Source of the DNA: Tuberibacillus sp. Marseille-P3662
Lineage (GTDB): Bacteria; Bacillota; Bacilli; Bacillales; Sporolactobacillaceae
NCBI RefSeq assembly: GCF_900178005.1
Contig: NZ_FXBS01000003.1
Location: 62,001 to 126,000 of the forward strand
Direction of reading: 5' to 3'
Length of the DNA stretch: 64,000 nt
Shown in pieces: positions 15,131 to 24,592 of the stretch (positions within the stretch are counted from its first letter, which is position 1; each line of letters begins with the position of its first letter). Under the pieces are notes generated by a model. It was not told where the DNA came from. It saw only the letters and a list, made by a program, of their open reading frames with translations, and did no database searches. The position numbers were made by a program, and so were the translations under genes.

Positions 15131-16084
15131 ATGAAGTATGCAAACTTAGACAATGAAAAAATTCCATCGATTGCATTAGGAACTTGGTCTTGGGGAAACG
15201 GCGTCAATAGCGGAGAAGATATTTTTGGAAATAACCTAACAGAAGAGGATCTAAGACCTGTTTTTGAGGCAGCTGTGAACGCTGGATTTAATTTATGGGA
15301 TACTGCTGCTGTTTATGGAATGGGAGCTTCAGAAACCATCTTAGGCGACTTTATTAAAGATCAAAAAAATCCCATCATTTCAACGAAATTTACTCCGGGT
15401 GTAAGTGAGGACACTATGGAGGAGTCACTGACTCAAAGTTTAAACCGCTTGGGCGTTGATCATACCGATATTTATTGGATTCATAATCCAAATGATGTAA
15501 ACAAATGGACATCTGAACTGATTCCGCTGATGAAAAATGGAAGCATCAAACACGCAGGTGTCTCCAATCATAATTTGGAAGAAGTAAAGTTAGCGGCTTC
15601 AATTCTTGAAAAGGAAGGGTTACAGCTTTCAGCCGTACAAAACCATTATAGTCTACTCTATCGCTCCTCTGAAGATGCTGGAATCATTGACTGGTGCCAT
15701 CAAAACAATGTTTTATTCTTTTCTTATATGGTTTTGGAACAAGGGGCTTTAACCGGAAAATATAATGCGCAAAATCCCTTTCAATCAGGGACGAGAAGAG
15801 GAGAGGCTTTCAATTCTGAGGTTCTGCTGAAGCTAGAAAACTTAATAGAGGTTATGAAAAAAATAGGCGATACTCACGATGCTGACCCCGCACAAATCGC
15901 CATAGCTTGGGCCATTGCGAAAGGCACCGTGCCTATTATGGGGGTCACCAAATCAAAGCATGTCGACGCAGCTGCTGAAGCAGTGGATCTTGTTTTATCG
16001 GAACAGGAAATCAATGACTTAGAAACTTCGGCAAAAGCAACAGGTGTTGAAATAAAAGGAGCTTGGGAGAATAGGATGCAATAG
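15131..16084 (+). CDS. Aldo/keto reductase
   Basis: The 317-residue TIM-barrel protein has the AKR residues in order: LWDTAAVYGMG with catalytic Asp and Tyr, STKFTPG with the lysine, IYWIHNP with the histidine, GVSNHN and QNHYSLLYR, and the C-terminal NADPH-binding segment (IMGVTKSKHVDAAA). It would reduce aldehydes or ketones with NADPH in the cytoplasm. A GGATGGG ribosome-binding site precedes ATG 15131. Substrate cannot be assigned. It follows an SDR on the same strand, and an imperfect terminator follows at 16217. Confidence 0.9.
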   Translation: MKYANLDNEKIPSIALGTWSWGNGVNSGEDIFGNNLTEEDLRPVFEAAVNAGFNLWDTAAVYGMGASETILGDFIKDQKNPIISTKFTPGVSEDTMEESLTQSLNRLGVDHTDIYWIHNPNDVNKWTSELIPLMKNGSIKHAGVSNHNLEEVKLAASILEKEGLQLSAVQNHYSLLYRSSEDAGIIDWCHQNNVLFFSYMVLEQGALTGKYNAQNPFQSGTRRGEAFNSEVLLKLENLIEVMKKIGDTHDADPAQIAIAWAIAKGTVPIMGVTKSKHVDAAAEAVDLVLSEQEINDLETSAKATGVEIKGAWENRMQ

Positions 16085-16456
16085 TAAAAACCGCAAGCTC
16101 CAACTGAAGTGTCAGGGAAAATTGAGGTGTGGGGTTGAAATACAATTGGGAGAGAATCTAAAGAAAGGTTCTCTTCTATGTGTTACCGCATCCTAGTATA
16201 AGGTTGATGATAAACGAGCGTTAATCTGTCAAAAGATTGCGCTTTTTTATCGTTCGATGCATTTAAAGGTAAAGAAGCTCTCAAAGTATGGATACAGTAC
16301 CAATGTTTTTTGGAGTATGTCATCCCATTAATCTCCTTGCTACATGTTAAAATAAAAGTATGACTCTACCAATGCGAGTTTCAATTTGTAAAAATTCATG
16401 TTAAATTTTTATTATATGGTAGAATCAGAAAATTGGGATTGTCGTATAGGGGGCGT
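16085..16456. other. Intergenic region, boundary between accessory and core genes
   Basis: No gene is seen. It contains the terminator at 16217-16248 and an AT-rich stretch near 16385-16430 (TTTTTATTATATGGTAGAAT) that may hold the promoter of the MoxR operon. From here on gene order matches B. subtilis. Confidence 0.5.
16217..16248 (+). terminator. Terminator after the aldo/keto reductase gene
   Basis: AGCG..AATCT pairs with AGATT.CGCT across a short loop, with one small internal bulge, followed by TTTTTT. Confidence 0.65.
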
Positions 16457-17428
16457 ATGATAACCGTGGTATTTGATACATTAAATCAATCTATTGATAA
16501 AGTCATAAACAATGTTGAGCGGGTCATGATTGGAAAAAGGGACACGGCGAAGTTGGCACTTGTGGCGCTTCTTGCTGAGGGTCACGTTTTACTAGAAGAT
16601 GTGCCTGGTGTTGGTAAAACGATGCTGGTTCGAGCGATTGCCAAGTCTTTGGGAGCTGAGTTTCGTAGGATCCAGTTTACGCCCGACTTACTACCGTCTG
16701 ACTTAACCGGGATGTCGATCTATAACCAAAAAGACATGACTTTTGAATTTTATGAGGGTCCGCTCATGGGTAATGTCGTTTTAGCAGACGAAATTAACCG
16801 GACGTCACCAAAAACTCAGGCAGCTCTTCTTGAAGGTATGGAAGAAAGCAATGTAACGGTTGATGGTAAGACCCGTCAACTTGGTGAACCTTTTTTTGTG
16901 ATGGCGACACAGAATCCGATCGAATATGAGGGGACTTTCCCACTTCCAGAAGCCCAATTGGACCGATTCTTGCTCAAGCTTAGTATGGGCTATCCGAATC
17001 ATGAGGAAGAGCTTGAGGTGCTCAATCGCCTTGAGAGCGACCATCCCATTCACGCGATAGAAGCTGTTTTGACAACAGATGAGGTGCTTGCGTTACAACG
17101 CCAATCACGCCAAGTCCATGTGGATGAAGCCATCAAGAAGTACCTAATTGATATTGTGAGTGGGACGCGTACGCATCGCGATGTTTATCTAGGTGTCAGT
17201 CCGCGCGGTTCATTGGCACTGCTCAAGGCAGCCCAAGCTCATGCGCTTATTAATAATCGTGACTTTGTGGTTCCGGACGATATTAAGTTTTTAGCCCCTT
17301 ATGTCTTGGGACATCGTCTTATTCTAAAGCCTGAATCAAAATTCTCAGGTGCCACCGTTGAGGAAGTTGTTGATTCCATTCTTAACCGAGTAAAGGTACC
17401 TGTATTAAAAGAGGATGGCATTAAATGA
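16457..17428 (+). CDS. MoxR-family AAA+ ATPase (YeaC-like)
   Basis: The 323-residue protein has Walker A DVPGVGKT near residues 48-55, Walker B VLADEINR, the sensor TQNP, and PLPEAQLDRF, all typical of MoxR AAA+ ATPases. MoxR proteins act as chaperone-like ATPases, usually with VWA or DUF58 partners, in assembling or activating envelope proteins. The next gene encodes a DUF58 protein and overlaps by four bases. The start is uncertain: ATG 16457 follows AGGGGGC very closely, and GTG 16466 would have better spacing. The order yeaC-yeaD-yebA-guaA is the same in B. subtilis. Confidence 0.88.
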   Translation: MITVVFDTLNQSIDKVINNVERVMIGKRDTAKLALVALLAEGHVLLEDVPGVGKTMLVRAIAKSLGAEFRRIQFTPDLLPSDLTGMSIYNQKDMTFEFYEGPLMGNVVLADEINRTSPKTQAALLEGMEESNVTVDGKTRQLGEPFFVMATQNPIEYEGTFPLPEAQLDRFLLKLSMGYPNHEEELEVLNRLESDHPIHAIEAVLTTDEVLALQRQSRQVHVDEAIKKYLIDIVSGTRTHRDVYLGVSPRGSLALLKAAQAHALINNRDFVVPDDIKFLAPYVLGHRLILKPESKFSGATVEEVVDSILNRVKVPVLKEDGIK

Positions 17429-18684
17429 AAAAATGGCTCGCTAAGTACAGGACGATACTAAGTGTTATATGGGTTCTGTTCCTGTTTATGATCGCTTTTG
17501 TTTATGCCATGTTTCAAGGCGGGTTTGTAAGTTGGTTTGTGTTCTATAGTTTCCTGCCTGTCTTGGTGTACACCATTGCGATGGCCTCTTACTCTTTGAA
17601 AGACATTGACGTCCGCAGAGTCATTAAGACAGATGCATTGAATGCTGGAGAGACGATGAATGTTACGCTTGAAATTAGTAGAAAGCGGTCGTTTCCACTT
17701 TTTTATTTAGTTATTGAAGATCAATTACCTGAAGCATTGTTACAGCGGCCAAAGTCAGAGGATGCCCCTGTAGTCCAGCCAAAAGGATTATTCTCGTTAA
17801 ATTTTCAGAAGCGTGCGGGATATGATTACAAGATAGCTAATGTGCCGCGTGGCGAATACACGCTTGAATCAGTCATGGTCAAAACCGGAGATATTTTTGG
17901 TTTTATTCAAAAGTCAAGGACGATTCGGGTTAAAGATGAGTTCATTGTCTATCCTCAGGTTAAAGAATTGGGTGGTTGGCTACCTCCTCATCAAAGTCAT
18001 GGAGGCAAACATCGATCGAACAATCGCTTCGAGTTTGACATCACATCAGTATCCAGCGTTAGGGATTATAAACCAGGGGATCGACTCAGCTGGTTAGATT
18101 GGAAGACGACAGCTAAACAGAATAAGCTGGTGACCAAAGAATTCGAACATCCCTTGAATCGCGATGTTGTGGTGGTATTGGATGGTACATACCATCGTGA
18201 TGGTGACGAAAGCTTATTTGAACGTGCGACCTCTATTGCGGCATCAACAGCTACGAAGGCTTTAAGAAGCGGCTCATCCGTCGGTCTCTTGTCGGTTGGG
18301 CGGAACAGCCGATTGATTCAGATGAATGACTATGCCTATCATCGCTACACCATTTTAAATCACCTTGCCCGGGTGCATCGTCAGGGGAATATCCATCCGG
18401 CCGGTGAGATAAGGAGATACTTATCTCAATTCCCGCCGCAAGTGTCTGCCATTTTGATTAGTCAGCGAATGGATGAACATATGGTCGGACTGCTATATGA
18501 CTTTCATTCTCGGGGGATGGCGGTCGATTTCTTCTTTAATGTGAGTGGTGGACAGCGGTCGTTGACCGATTATGAGCAGCAGCACATTATGCGATTGCGA
18601 TCCATGGGGCTTATGGTACATGTGATCGATCATGAAGCTTTTGACGCAGTTGTGAAGGCGGGTGTTGATCGTGCAACAAGTTAA
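17425..18684 (+). CDS. DUF58 domain membrane protein (YeaD-like)
   Basis: The 419-residue protein has two hydrophobic helices at about residues 14-55, an immunoglobulin-like stretch, and the C-terminal DUF58 domain with YKPGDRLSWLDWKTTAKQ, followed by a von Willebrand A-like fold (VVVLDGTYHR). The ATG overlaps the moxR stop as ATGA. DUF58 proteins occur with MoxR ATPases and transglutaminase-like proteins as a three-gene unit. The biochemical role is unknown; an envelope function is inferred from topology. Confidence 0.87.
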   Translation: MKKWLAKYRTILSVIWVLFLFMIAFVYAMFQGGFVSWFVFYSFLPVLVYTIAMASYSLKDIDVRRVIKTDALNAGETMNVTLEISRKRSFPLFYLVIEDQLPEALLQRPKSEDAPVVQPKGLFSLNFQKRAGYDYKIANVPRGEYTLESVMVKTGDIFGFIQKSRTIRVKDEFIVYPQVKELGGWLPPHQSHGGKHRSNNRFEFDITSVSSVRDYKPGDRLSWLDWKTTAKQNKLVTKEFEHPLNRDVVVVLDGTYHRDGDESLFERATSIAASTATKALRSGSSVGLLSVGRNSRLIQMNDYAYHRYTILNHLARVHRQGNIHPAGEIRRYLSQFPPQVSAILISQRMDEHMVGLLYDFHSRGMAVDFFFNVSGGQRSLTDYEQQHIMRLRSMGLMVHVIDHEAFDAVVKAGVDRATS

Positions 18685-20887
18685 ATCTTCTTATTTTACA
18701 CTAGTACTGTATGTCCTTGGCTTTTTGTTATATTGGGAATGGCTTAGGCCGCTAACTGCGATTACGCGTACAGCCAATGTTGAATATTTCGTTAGTTTCG
18801 CCGCACTGTCCTTTTTACTATCGTTTTTGCGATTGCCCATTTGGGTGAGCTTTCCAGCTAAATTGGTAGCCATGCTTTATGCAATCCATGTTCTGTTCTT
18901 TTTCAACAGTTCATTGCTAGACCCCCTTTGGGTAGAATTCTTACTTCAGGATATTCATAAAAACTTGTCTTTTTTGATCGAAGGTAATTGGGTAGGGATG
19001 ACGAACTTGTTCCGGTCATTCCTGTTCTTTTTGCTATTATGGTTGGTCAGTTATTTAATGCATTACTGGCTCGTTCAGGCCCGTAAATTATTTTTATTCT
19101 TCTTTATCACGGTCCTCTATCTCACGGTTCTGGATACGTTTACGATGTATTCGGCGGAATCGGCCATTGTCCGAACCATGATTATTGGATTAATATTGCT
19201 TGGATTGCTGCGAATGATCAAGATTCAAGAAAGAGAGAAGGTTTCGTTTGCTAAAGGCCGTTTACCGGTTCCTTGGTTAGTAGCTTTGGTTGGCATGATA
19301 TTGTTAACGTCTACGATTGGCTATGCTGCGCCAAAGGTAGGACCGCAGTGGCCTGATCCCGTCCCATTTATCCAGAAGGCGGCAAACGGTTATGGCGATG
19401 GCGATGATGGTGCTGGAGGAAGCGGAAGCATGCAAACGATTGGTTATGATGAAGATGATGCGCGGCTTGGAGGTTCCTTTACTATGGATCAGACACCGGT
19501 GATGACCACTTCTGTCCATGAACCGCACTATTGGCGAATTGAAACAAAAAGCCATTATACGGGTAAAGGCTGGACGACGGATGAAGCGTCACTGGATGCG
19601 ATAAATCCTGATCATATCAATGATAACCCTTTGCTCGATATCTATAGCGATGGATTAAAGACAGAGACAAGGACGGATCGTGTTTCAATAGAAGTAGATT
19701 CATTTCCTCAGTTACCTTATGCAGGTGAGCTTACGCAGCTAAGTGCGTTATCAACAAAAGATCTCCGTGTTCATCCTAACTCAGGTAAATTACAAATGTT
19801 CGAAGACGGCGAAGCCAAGACGGAAAAAACTTATGAATTGACTTATAAATATCCGACGTTTCCTGTTAAGCGTTTAAAAGATGTGAATAAGGCTAATGAT
19901 TCCAATGCCATCAGTGATGTTTATACACAATTACCGAATGATGTGCCCAATCGTGTGAGACAGTTGACTCAGGATATTACTAAAAATGCGGATAATCGTT
20001 ACGATAAGGCTCAAGCTATTGTGAACTATTTTGAGAATAATGACTACCAGTATAGTACTCAAGACGTGCCTTATCCCGATCAAAATCAAGATTATGTCGC
20101 TCAATTTTTGTTTGAGTCACAAGTAGGCTACTGTGATAACTTTTCCACGAGTATGGCGGTGATGCTTAGGACGATTGGAATTCCGACGCGTTGGGTTAAA
20201 GGGTTTACTTATGGTGAATTTCAAGGCCGTGAGGATGAACGTGATGAATATCTTATCAGAAATGCTGATGCGCACTCATGGGTTGAAGTGTATTTCCCAG
20301 GAACGGGTTGGGTTCCGTTTGAACCGACGCAAGGCTTCAGTAGTCAATTCAATTATGTCGAGGATACGAAGGAATCGGAACAAGCCGAGCCGACAACAGC
20401 AACACCGGAATCCGACAAACCAGATAAACCTGAGCCGCCGAAGCCTAAGGATCAGTCCGAACAGCAAAGCAATCATTTCCTCGGATTGATTTTTGGTCAT
20501 GGCGACGGGGGTTCCAATCCTTATATCAAATATATTATAGGAGTCATTATTGTCTTTACCATCGGTGTTGGGGTATATCTCTATCGTGCCCGGGGACGTC
20601 TGATACCGGCCTTGTTAATCAAGCGCTACCGGCGACGGACGGATGAACGTGCATTTGAGCAGGCGTTTCGACACTTGCTTAAATTGCTCAAACGCCGAGG
20701 TTATCGGAAAAAACAGAATGAAACACTACGTGAGTTTGCTATTCAGGTGGATCAATCACTAGGAACAGCGGATATGAAGACACTGATCCTTCAATATGAA
20801 AAATCACGTTACACCAAGTATTCGGATAATGTGTGGAATGAGAGCAAATCAACCTGGGAACAAATGGTGAATCGTTTGCGCCGTTGA
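18662..20887 (+). CDS. Transglutaminase-like membrane protein (YebA-like, DUF3488/DUF4129)
   Basis: The protein of about 740 residues has six or so N-terminal membrane segments, a long outer region, a transglutaminase-like core and one more membrane helix near residue 640. Catalytic positions appear as GYCDNFST (cysteine), NADAHSWVEVYF (histidine) and a following acidic position. A proline/lysine-rich linker follows the core and a cytoplasmic DUF4129-like tail ends the protein. The gene overlaps the DUF58 gene by 23 bases. The start is ambiguous: GTG 18662, TTG 18665 or GTG 18671 are all in frame with a weak ribosome-binding site. It probably works with the MoxR/DUF58 pair at the cell surface. 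Confidence 0.87.
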   Translation: MLIVQQVKSSYFTLVLYVLGFLLYWEWLRPLTAITRTANVEYFVSFAALSFLLSFLRLPIWVSFPAKLVAMLYAIHVLFFFNSSLLDPLWVEFLLQDIHKNLSFLIEGNWVGMTNLFRSFLFFLLLWLVSYLMHYWLVQARKLFLFFFITVLYLTVLDTFTMYSAESAIVRTMIIGLILLGLLRMIKIQEREKVSFAKGRLPVPWLVALVGMILLTSTIGYAAPKVGPQWPDPVPFIQKAANGYGDGDDGAGGSGSMQTIGYDEDDARLGGSFTMDQTPVMTTSVHEPHYWRIETKSHYTGKGWTTDEASLDAINPDHINDNPLLDIYSDGLKTETRTDRVSIEVDSFPQLPYAGELTQLSALSTKDLRVHPNSGKLQMFEDGEAKTEKTYELTYKYPTFPVKRLKDVNKANDSNAISDVYTQLPNDVPNRVRQLTQDITKNADNRYDKAQAIVNYFENNDYQYSTQDVPYPDQNQDYVAQFLFESQVGYCDNFSTSMAVMLRTIGIPTRWVKGFTYGEFQGREDERDEYLIRNADAHSWVEVYFPGTGWVPFEPTQGFSSQFNYVEDTKESEQAEPTTATPESDKPDKPEPPKPKDQSEQQSNHFLGLIFGHGDGGSNPYIKYIIGVIIVFTIGVGVYLYRARGRLIPALLIKRYRRRTDERAFEQAFRHLLKLLKRRGYRKKQNETLREFAIQVDQSLGTADMKTLILQYEKSRYTKYSDNVWNESKSTWEQMVNRLRR

Positions 20888-20936
20888 TAATGCCTGAAAC
20901 TGTTGGTAGAATAAATAAGAAAAAAGATGTTACTTA

Positions 20937-21006
20937 CCTTCATATAGCTTAAGAATAAGGCTTAAGTGTCTCTACCAGATTGCCTTAAACGATCTGACTA
21001 TGAGGG
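20937..21006 (+). promoter_or_regulatory. Guanine riboswitch aptamer upstream of guaA
   Basis: P1 is CCTTCATA (20937-20944) with TATGAGGG (20999-21006). P2 is CTTAAG/CTTAAG closing the loop AATAAGG. The J2/3 segment TCTACC is followed by P3 CAGAT/ATCTG around CCTTAAA. The two loops can pair GG with CC as in known purine aptamers. The base diagnostic for ligand is C in GACTATG, so the ligand should be guanine or hypoxanthine rather than adenine. A terminator follows, so guanine would lower guaA expression. Confidence 0.92.
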
Positions 21007-21023
21007 TGGATGTCCAGTCTGTT

Positions 21024-21057
21024 AGATGTCCACCTTTAAAAGGTGGACATCTCGTTT
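21024..21057 (+). terminator. Riboswitch-controlled terminator before guaA
   Basis: AGATGTCCACCTT (21024-21036) pairs perfectly with AAGGTGGACATCT (21040-21052), followed by CGTTTTT. The segment GGTGGATGTCC at 21005-21015, next to the P1 3' strand, repeats part of the 5' arm, so alternative pairing is possible. This is the expression platform. Confidence 0.88.
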
Positions 21058-21061
21058 TTGC

Positions 21062-21136
21062 ACTTAAAGAAAGTATAAGTGTAAGTAAGGCTTTCGCTAT
21101 TATTGTCTGGCGATAAGCCAAGTTTTCTTTAAATTG
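21062..21136. repeat. Short inverted-repeat element, copy 1
   Basis: The element begins ACTTAAAGAAAG and ends with AGCCAAGTTTTCTTTA. The ends are partly inverse complements of each other (TTAAAGAAA/TTTCTTTAA). The same two ends occur at 44024-44131, also before a gene start. Function is unknown. Confidence 0.5.
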
Positions 21137-21157
21137 CTTTGATTTGGGGTGAGCCAT

Positions 21158-22690
21158 TTGGAACATGATAAGATCATTGTTTTGGATTTCGGTGGACAGT
21201 ATAATCAACTGATTACGCGGCGTGTGCGTGATTTAGGCGTATATAGTGAATTGCTCCCGCCGGATACGAGTGCTGAGAAAATGAAAGCGGAACAACCATC
21301 CGGCATTATTTTTTCCGGAGGACCCAATAGTGTATTTGATCCAGATTCACCGACGTGTGATCCTGAGATTTTTGAATTGGGAATTCCCGTACTTGGGATA
21401 TGTTATGGCATGCAACTGATGAGCCATCATTTTGGTGCTAATGTGTCCAAAGCGGTCAATAGAGAATATGGAAAAGCCGCGATCCAAGCAACAACGAACC
21501 ACCCGCTATTTCAAGGGCAACCTGAGGAGCAAACAGTGTGGATGAGCCATGGTGATTTAGTGGAAACAACGCCTGAAGATTTTCAGGTTTTGGCCGAAAG
21601 TCGGTCTTGTCCTGTAGCGGCTATGGGGCATAATAACAAGCCTATCTTTGGCGTTCAGTATCATCCCGAAGTCCGTCATAGTGAACACGGTGATGACTTG
21701 CTTCGCAATTTTGTGTTTGATATTTGTAACTGTGAAGCAACGTGGTCAATGGAGCATTTTATTGAAGACCAAGTTAAGGCGATTCGCGCGAGTGTTGGCA
21801 ATCAAAAAGTGCTTTGTGCTCTAAGTGGCGGTGTAGATTCTTCAGTTGCCGCAGCTTTGGTTCACAAGGCGATTGGTGATCAACTTTATTGTGTGTTCGT
21901 TGATCATGGTTTGCTCCGCAAACATGAAGGGGAGAGTGTTGCCCAAACGTTCCGTGATGATTTTCAGATGAACTTCTTAAAAGTGGATGCTGAAGACCGT
22001 TTTCTTAACAAACTGGAAGGTGTTAGTGATCCCGAACAGAAACGGAAAATCATCGGTAATGAGTTTATCTATGTATTCGAAGAGGAAGCGGGTCAATTGG
22101 AAGATATCGCTTACCTTGTTCAGGGAACGTTATACACGGATATTGTTGAAAGTGGCACAGAAACAGCTCAAACTATCAAATCACACCATAACGTTGGCGG
22201 ATTACCGGAAAAAATGGCGTTTGATCTCATTGAACCTTTGAATACGTTGTTTAAGGATGAAGTGCGTCGCCTGGGAACGGAGTTAGGGTTACCTGACACC
22301 ATTGTTCAGCGTCAGCCTTTCCCAGGACCGGGCCTTGGTATTCGTGTTTTGGGTGCTATTACAAAGGACAAGCTGAATATTGTTCGGGAATCGGATGCTG
22401 TTTTACGTGATGAAATCAGTCGGTCAGGATTAGACCGCGATATTTGGCAATACTTCACTGTTCTTCCGGATATCCAGAGTGTGGGCGTCATGGGGGACGC
22501 TAGAACGTATGATCACTGTGTAGCGATTCGTGCTGTGACATCGGTTGACGGGATGACATCCGACTGGGCACGAATTCCGTGGGATGTTCTCGAACGGATA
22601 TCGAACCGGATTGTTAATGAAGTTCCTCATATTAATAGGGTTGTGTATGACGTGACGTCAAAACCACCTGCTACGATTGAGTGGGAGTGA
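21158..22690 (+). CDS. guaA: GMP synthase (glutamine-hydrolysing)
   Basis: The 510-residue enzyme converts XMP to GMP with ATP and glutamine, the last step of guanine nucleotide synthesis. The N-terminal class I amidotransferase has GICYGMQ (nucleophile Cys82), QYHPEV and the glutamate two residues on. The ATP-pyrophosphatase domain has SGGVDSSV, and the C-terminal dimerisation domain ends in the usual [11 protein letters not shown] 21158 is chosen because GGGGTGAG lies six bases before it; an in-frame GTG at 21149 lacks a ribosome-binding site. Expression is controlled by the guanine riboswitch and terminator upstream. Confidence 0.97.
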   Translation: MEHDKIIVLDFGGQYNQLITRRVRDLGVYSELLPPDTSAEKMKAEQPSGIIFSGGPNSVFDPDSPTCDPEIFELGIPVLGICYGMQLMSHHFGANVSKAVNREYGKAAIQATTNHPLFQGQPEEQTVWMSHGDLVETTPEDFQVLAESRSCPVAAMGHNNKPIFGVQYHPEVRHSEHGDDLLRNFVFDICNCEATWSMEHFIEDQVKAIRASVGNQKVLCALSGGVDSSVAAALVHKAIGDQLYCVFVDHGLLRKHEGESVAQTFRDDFQMNFLKVDAEDRFLNKLEGVSDPEQKRKIIGNEFIYVFEEEAGQLEDIAYLVQGTLYTDIVESGTETAQTIKSHHNVGGLPEKMAFDLIEPLNTLFKDEVRRLGTELGLPDTIVQRQPFPGPGLGIRVLGAITKDKLNIVRESDAVLRDEISRSGLDRDIWQYFTVLPDIQSVGVMGDARTYDHCVAIRAVTSVDGMTSDWARIPWDVLERISNRIVNEVPHINRVVYDVTSKPPATIEWE

Positions 22691-22735
22691 AATAGCGAAC
22701 AATATAACGATTATATTATTATAATGTTCGTGATT
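22690..22735. promoter_or_regulatory. PurR box pair upstream of pbuG
   Basis: AATAGCGAACAATAT at 22691-22705 and its inverse-type partner ATAATGTTCGTGATTA at 22721-22736 resemble Bacillus PurBoxes (consensus AWWWCCGAACWWT). Their CGAA cores face each other about 30 bases apart, just upstream of the -35 box. PurR would repress here when adenine is present and PRPP is low. More CGAAC/GTTCG words follow inside the leader (near 22749 and 22797). Confidence 0.75.
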
Positions 22736-22739
22736 AAAA

Positions 22740-22768
22740 TTGACATGAACGAACCCCCTTGGTATAAT
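22740..22768 (+). promoter_or_regulatory. Consensus sigma-A promoter of pbuG
   Basis: TTGACA (22740-22745), 17 bp, TATAAT (22763-22768): both boxes match the consensus at every base. The transcript would start near 22775 with a leader of about 108 bases. Confidence 0.88.
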
Positions 22769-22882
22769 GACACACGTGTTAAGGAAAATCGATAATGTTC
22801 GTAAATGGATGAACAAAATTTCGCTCTTATGACATTTTATTCGTATTTTGTTTAGGGAATTACAATTTGGGGGGTTCCATTC

Positions 22883-24199
22883 ATGGGTTTCAGCCAAAAA
22901 GTCGCTCAGTATTTTGGCTTTGATGAACAACAAACAAACTATAAACAAGAGTCTGTTGCTGGGTTAACCACATTTTTTGCAATGGCTTATATTTTATTTG
23001 TTAATCCAAGTGTATTGGCCAATGCTGGCATGGATCAAAAGGCTGTTTTTGTTGCAACAGCATTAGCTGCTGCTCTTGGTACACTATTAATGGGCGTTTT
23101 AGCGAAGTATCCGATCGCTGTAGCCCCTGGTATGGGAATCAACGCTTTTTTTGCTTTTTCGGTGGTTGTAGGTCGAGGGATTCCATGGCAAACGGCTTTA
23201 TCAGGCGTGTTTATAGCCGGACTATTATTTGTGCTGATTACAGTTTTCCGCATTAGAGAAAAGATTATTAATGCCATTCCTTTGAATTTAAAGTATGCCA
23301 TTTCCGGTGGGATTGGCTTATTCATTGCTTTTATTGGTTTACAGAATGCTAAAATGGTTGTCCCTGATGAGTCAACCTTGGTCACATTTGGTGATATCAC
23401 AGCTCCGGGTGTCTTGCTGACATCTTTTGGCCTGGTTGTTACGATTGTCCTCATGACGTTAAATATTAAAGCGGGTATCTTTTACGGAATGGTTGCTACT
23501 GCTGTTGTTGGTATGATTACTGGCGTTGTGCCAGTGCCGGGCGATATTGTATCAGCTGTGCCGAGCATGGAACCTACTTTTTTAGCAGCCTTTGAGGGCT
23601 TTTCCGATATTCAGATTACGGAACTCGTCACGGTCATCATCACCTTCTTATTGGTCGCGTTTTTTGATACAGCAGGGACGTTAATGGCTGTCGCAAATAT
23701 TGGGGGATTTCTAAAAGGGAATCGACTACCTCGGGCAGGTCGAGCCATGCTTGCCGACTCCATTTCAATGGTTGCTGGGTCCTTATTTGGTACATCACCG
23801 ACGTCCGCTTATATTGAATCATCTTCAGGGGTTGCTGCCGGCGGCCGTACGGGATTTGCCTCAGTCATTACAGCGGTATTGTTACTATTAGCGTTGTTTT
23901 TCTCACCGCTTCTAAGCGTGGTTACGAATGAAGTGACAGCACCAGCGCTGATCGTTGTCGGCGCATTGATGGCTTCATCTATTGGTAAAATTGAGTGGGA
24001 TCATTTTGAAATTGCCATTCCTGCATTTTTGATATTGGTTGCCATTCCGTTGACTTATAGTATTACAACAGGGCTTGCGCTAGGTTTTATCGCTTATCCG
24101 ATCACAATGATTGTGAAGGGGCGTTACAAAGAATTACATCCGATCATGTATGGCTTATTCATCATATTTATTATTTGTTTGCCATACTTGTCGGTTTAA
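22883..24199 (+). CDS. pbuG: Hypoxanthine/guanine permease (NCS2, AzgA-type)
   Basis: The 438-residue membrane protein has about 13-14 hydrophobic segments with NCS2 AzgA-type motifs: GLTTFFAMAYILFVNPSVL, APGMGINAFFAF, the conserved FFDTAGTLMAVA and GTSPTSAYIESSSGVAAGGRTG. It imports hypoxanthine and guanine by proton symport. GGGGGG precedes ATG 22883. The position right after guaA and the PurR boxes upstream fit purine salvage. In B. subtilis pbuG is under a guanine riboswitch; here I see PurR boxes instead. A strong terminator follows at 24474. Confidence 0.93.
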   Translation: MGFSQKVAQYFGFDEQQTNYKQESVAGLTTFFAMAYILFVNPSVLANAGMDQKAVFVATALAAALGTLLMGVLAKYPIAVAPGMGINAFFAFSVVVGRGIPWQTALSGVFIAGLLFVLITVFRIREKIINAIPLNLKYAISGGIGLFIAFIGLQNAKMVVPDESTLVTFGDITAPGVLLTSFGLVVTIVLMTLNIKAGIFYGMVATAVVGMITGVVPVPGDIVSAVPSMEPTFLAAFEGFSDIQITELVTVIITFLLVAFFDTAGTLMAVANIGGFLKGNRLPRAGRAMLADSISMVAGSLFGTSPTSAYIESSSGVAAGGRTGFASVITAVLLLLALFFSPLLSVVTNEVTAPALIVVGALMASSIGKIEWDHFEIAIPAFLILVAIPLTYSITTGLALGFIAYPITMIVKGRYKELHPIMYGLFIIFIICLPYLSV

Positions 24200-24203
24200 T
24201 AAA

Positions 24204-24470
24204 GGCTGTTTTCGTATAGACGGTTACTATTTAGACCGCACTCGTGGTTGAACAAAACTGCGTCGTACTATACCGCTCCGGAAATACACTCCGCTTTCCG
24301 CGGGTGACCCGTGAGCCTCCTCGGGCATACGCCCTGTGGGGTCTCACTTTGGCCACTAATCCCGCAGGAAGTGGTTTTCTTCCGAGGAGGCTGAAGCGTT
24401 GCCCGCGGAAAGCGACTGCCCGGAACGGAAATCAACAAGCACTAACTTCGCATTTTATAGCAAAACGGTC
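24204..24470. repeat. Palindromic MITE-like repeat, copy A
   Basis: Starts GGCTGTTTTCGTA four bases after the pbuG stop. It contains CGCTCCGGAAATACACTC, CTTTCCGCGGG, GTGAGCCTCCTCGG, GTGGGGTCTCAC, and the inverse set CCGAGGAGGCT and CCCGCGGAAAG. It folds into a long hairpin. The same blocks occur in copies B, C and D. It does not encode a protein; the open frames across it are by-products of its high G+C palindromes. Confidence 0.8.
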
Positions 24471-24473
24471 AAT

Positions 24474-24514
24474 AAAAAAGGCATTCATCATTTTTTGATG
24501 AATGCCTTTTTTTG
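24474..24514 (+). terminator. Strong terminator after pbuG
   Basis: AAAAAAGGCATTCATCA pairs with TGATGAATGCCTTTTTTT around a short T loop, giving a 15-17-bp stem with a seven-T tail. Confidence 0.93.
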
Positions 24515-24592
24515 TTCCCTTTTCATGAAAACAAGCGGTTTCGTCCATATTAAGAATAAGAGAATATTTTATCATAAAAGGATGTGCTAAAT

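Noticed and set aside
16433-20887. MoxR/DUF58/transglutaminase genes as a new defence-like system
   Set aside because: The same three-gene order before guaA is a conserved housekeeping arrangement in Bacillus (yeaC-yeaD-yebA).
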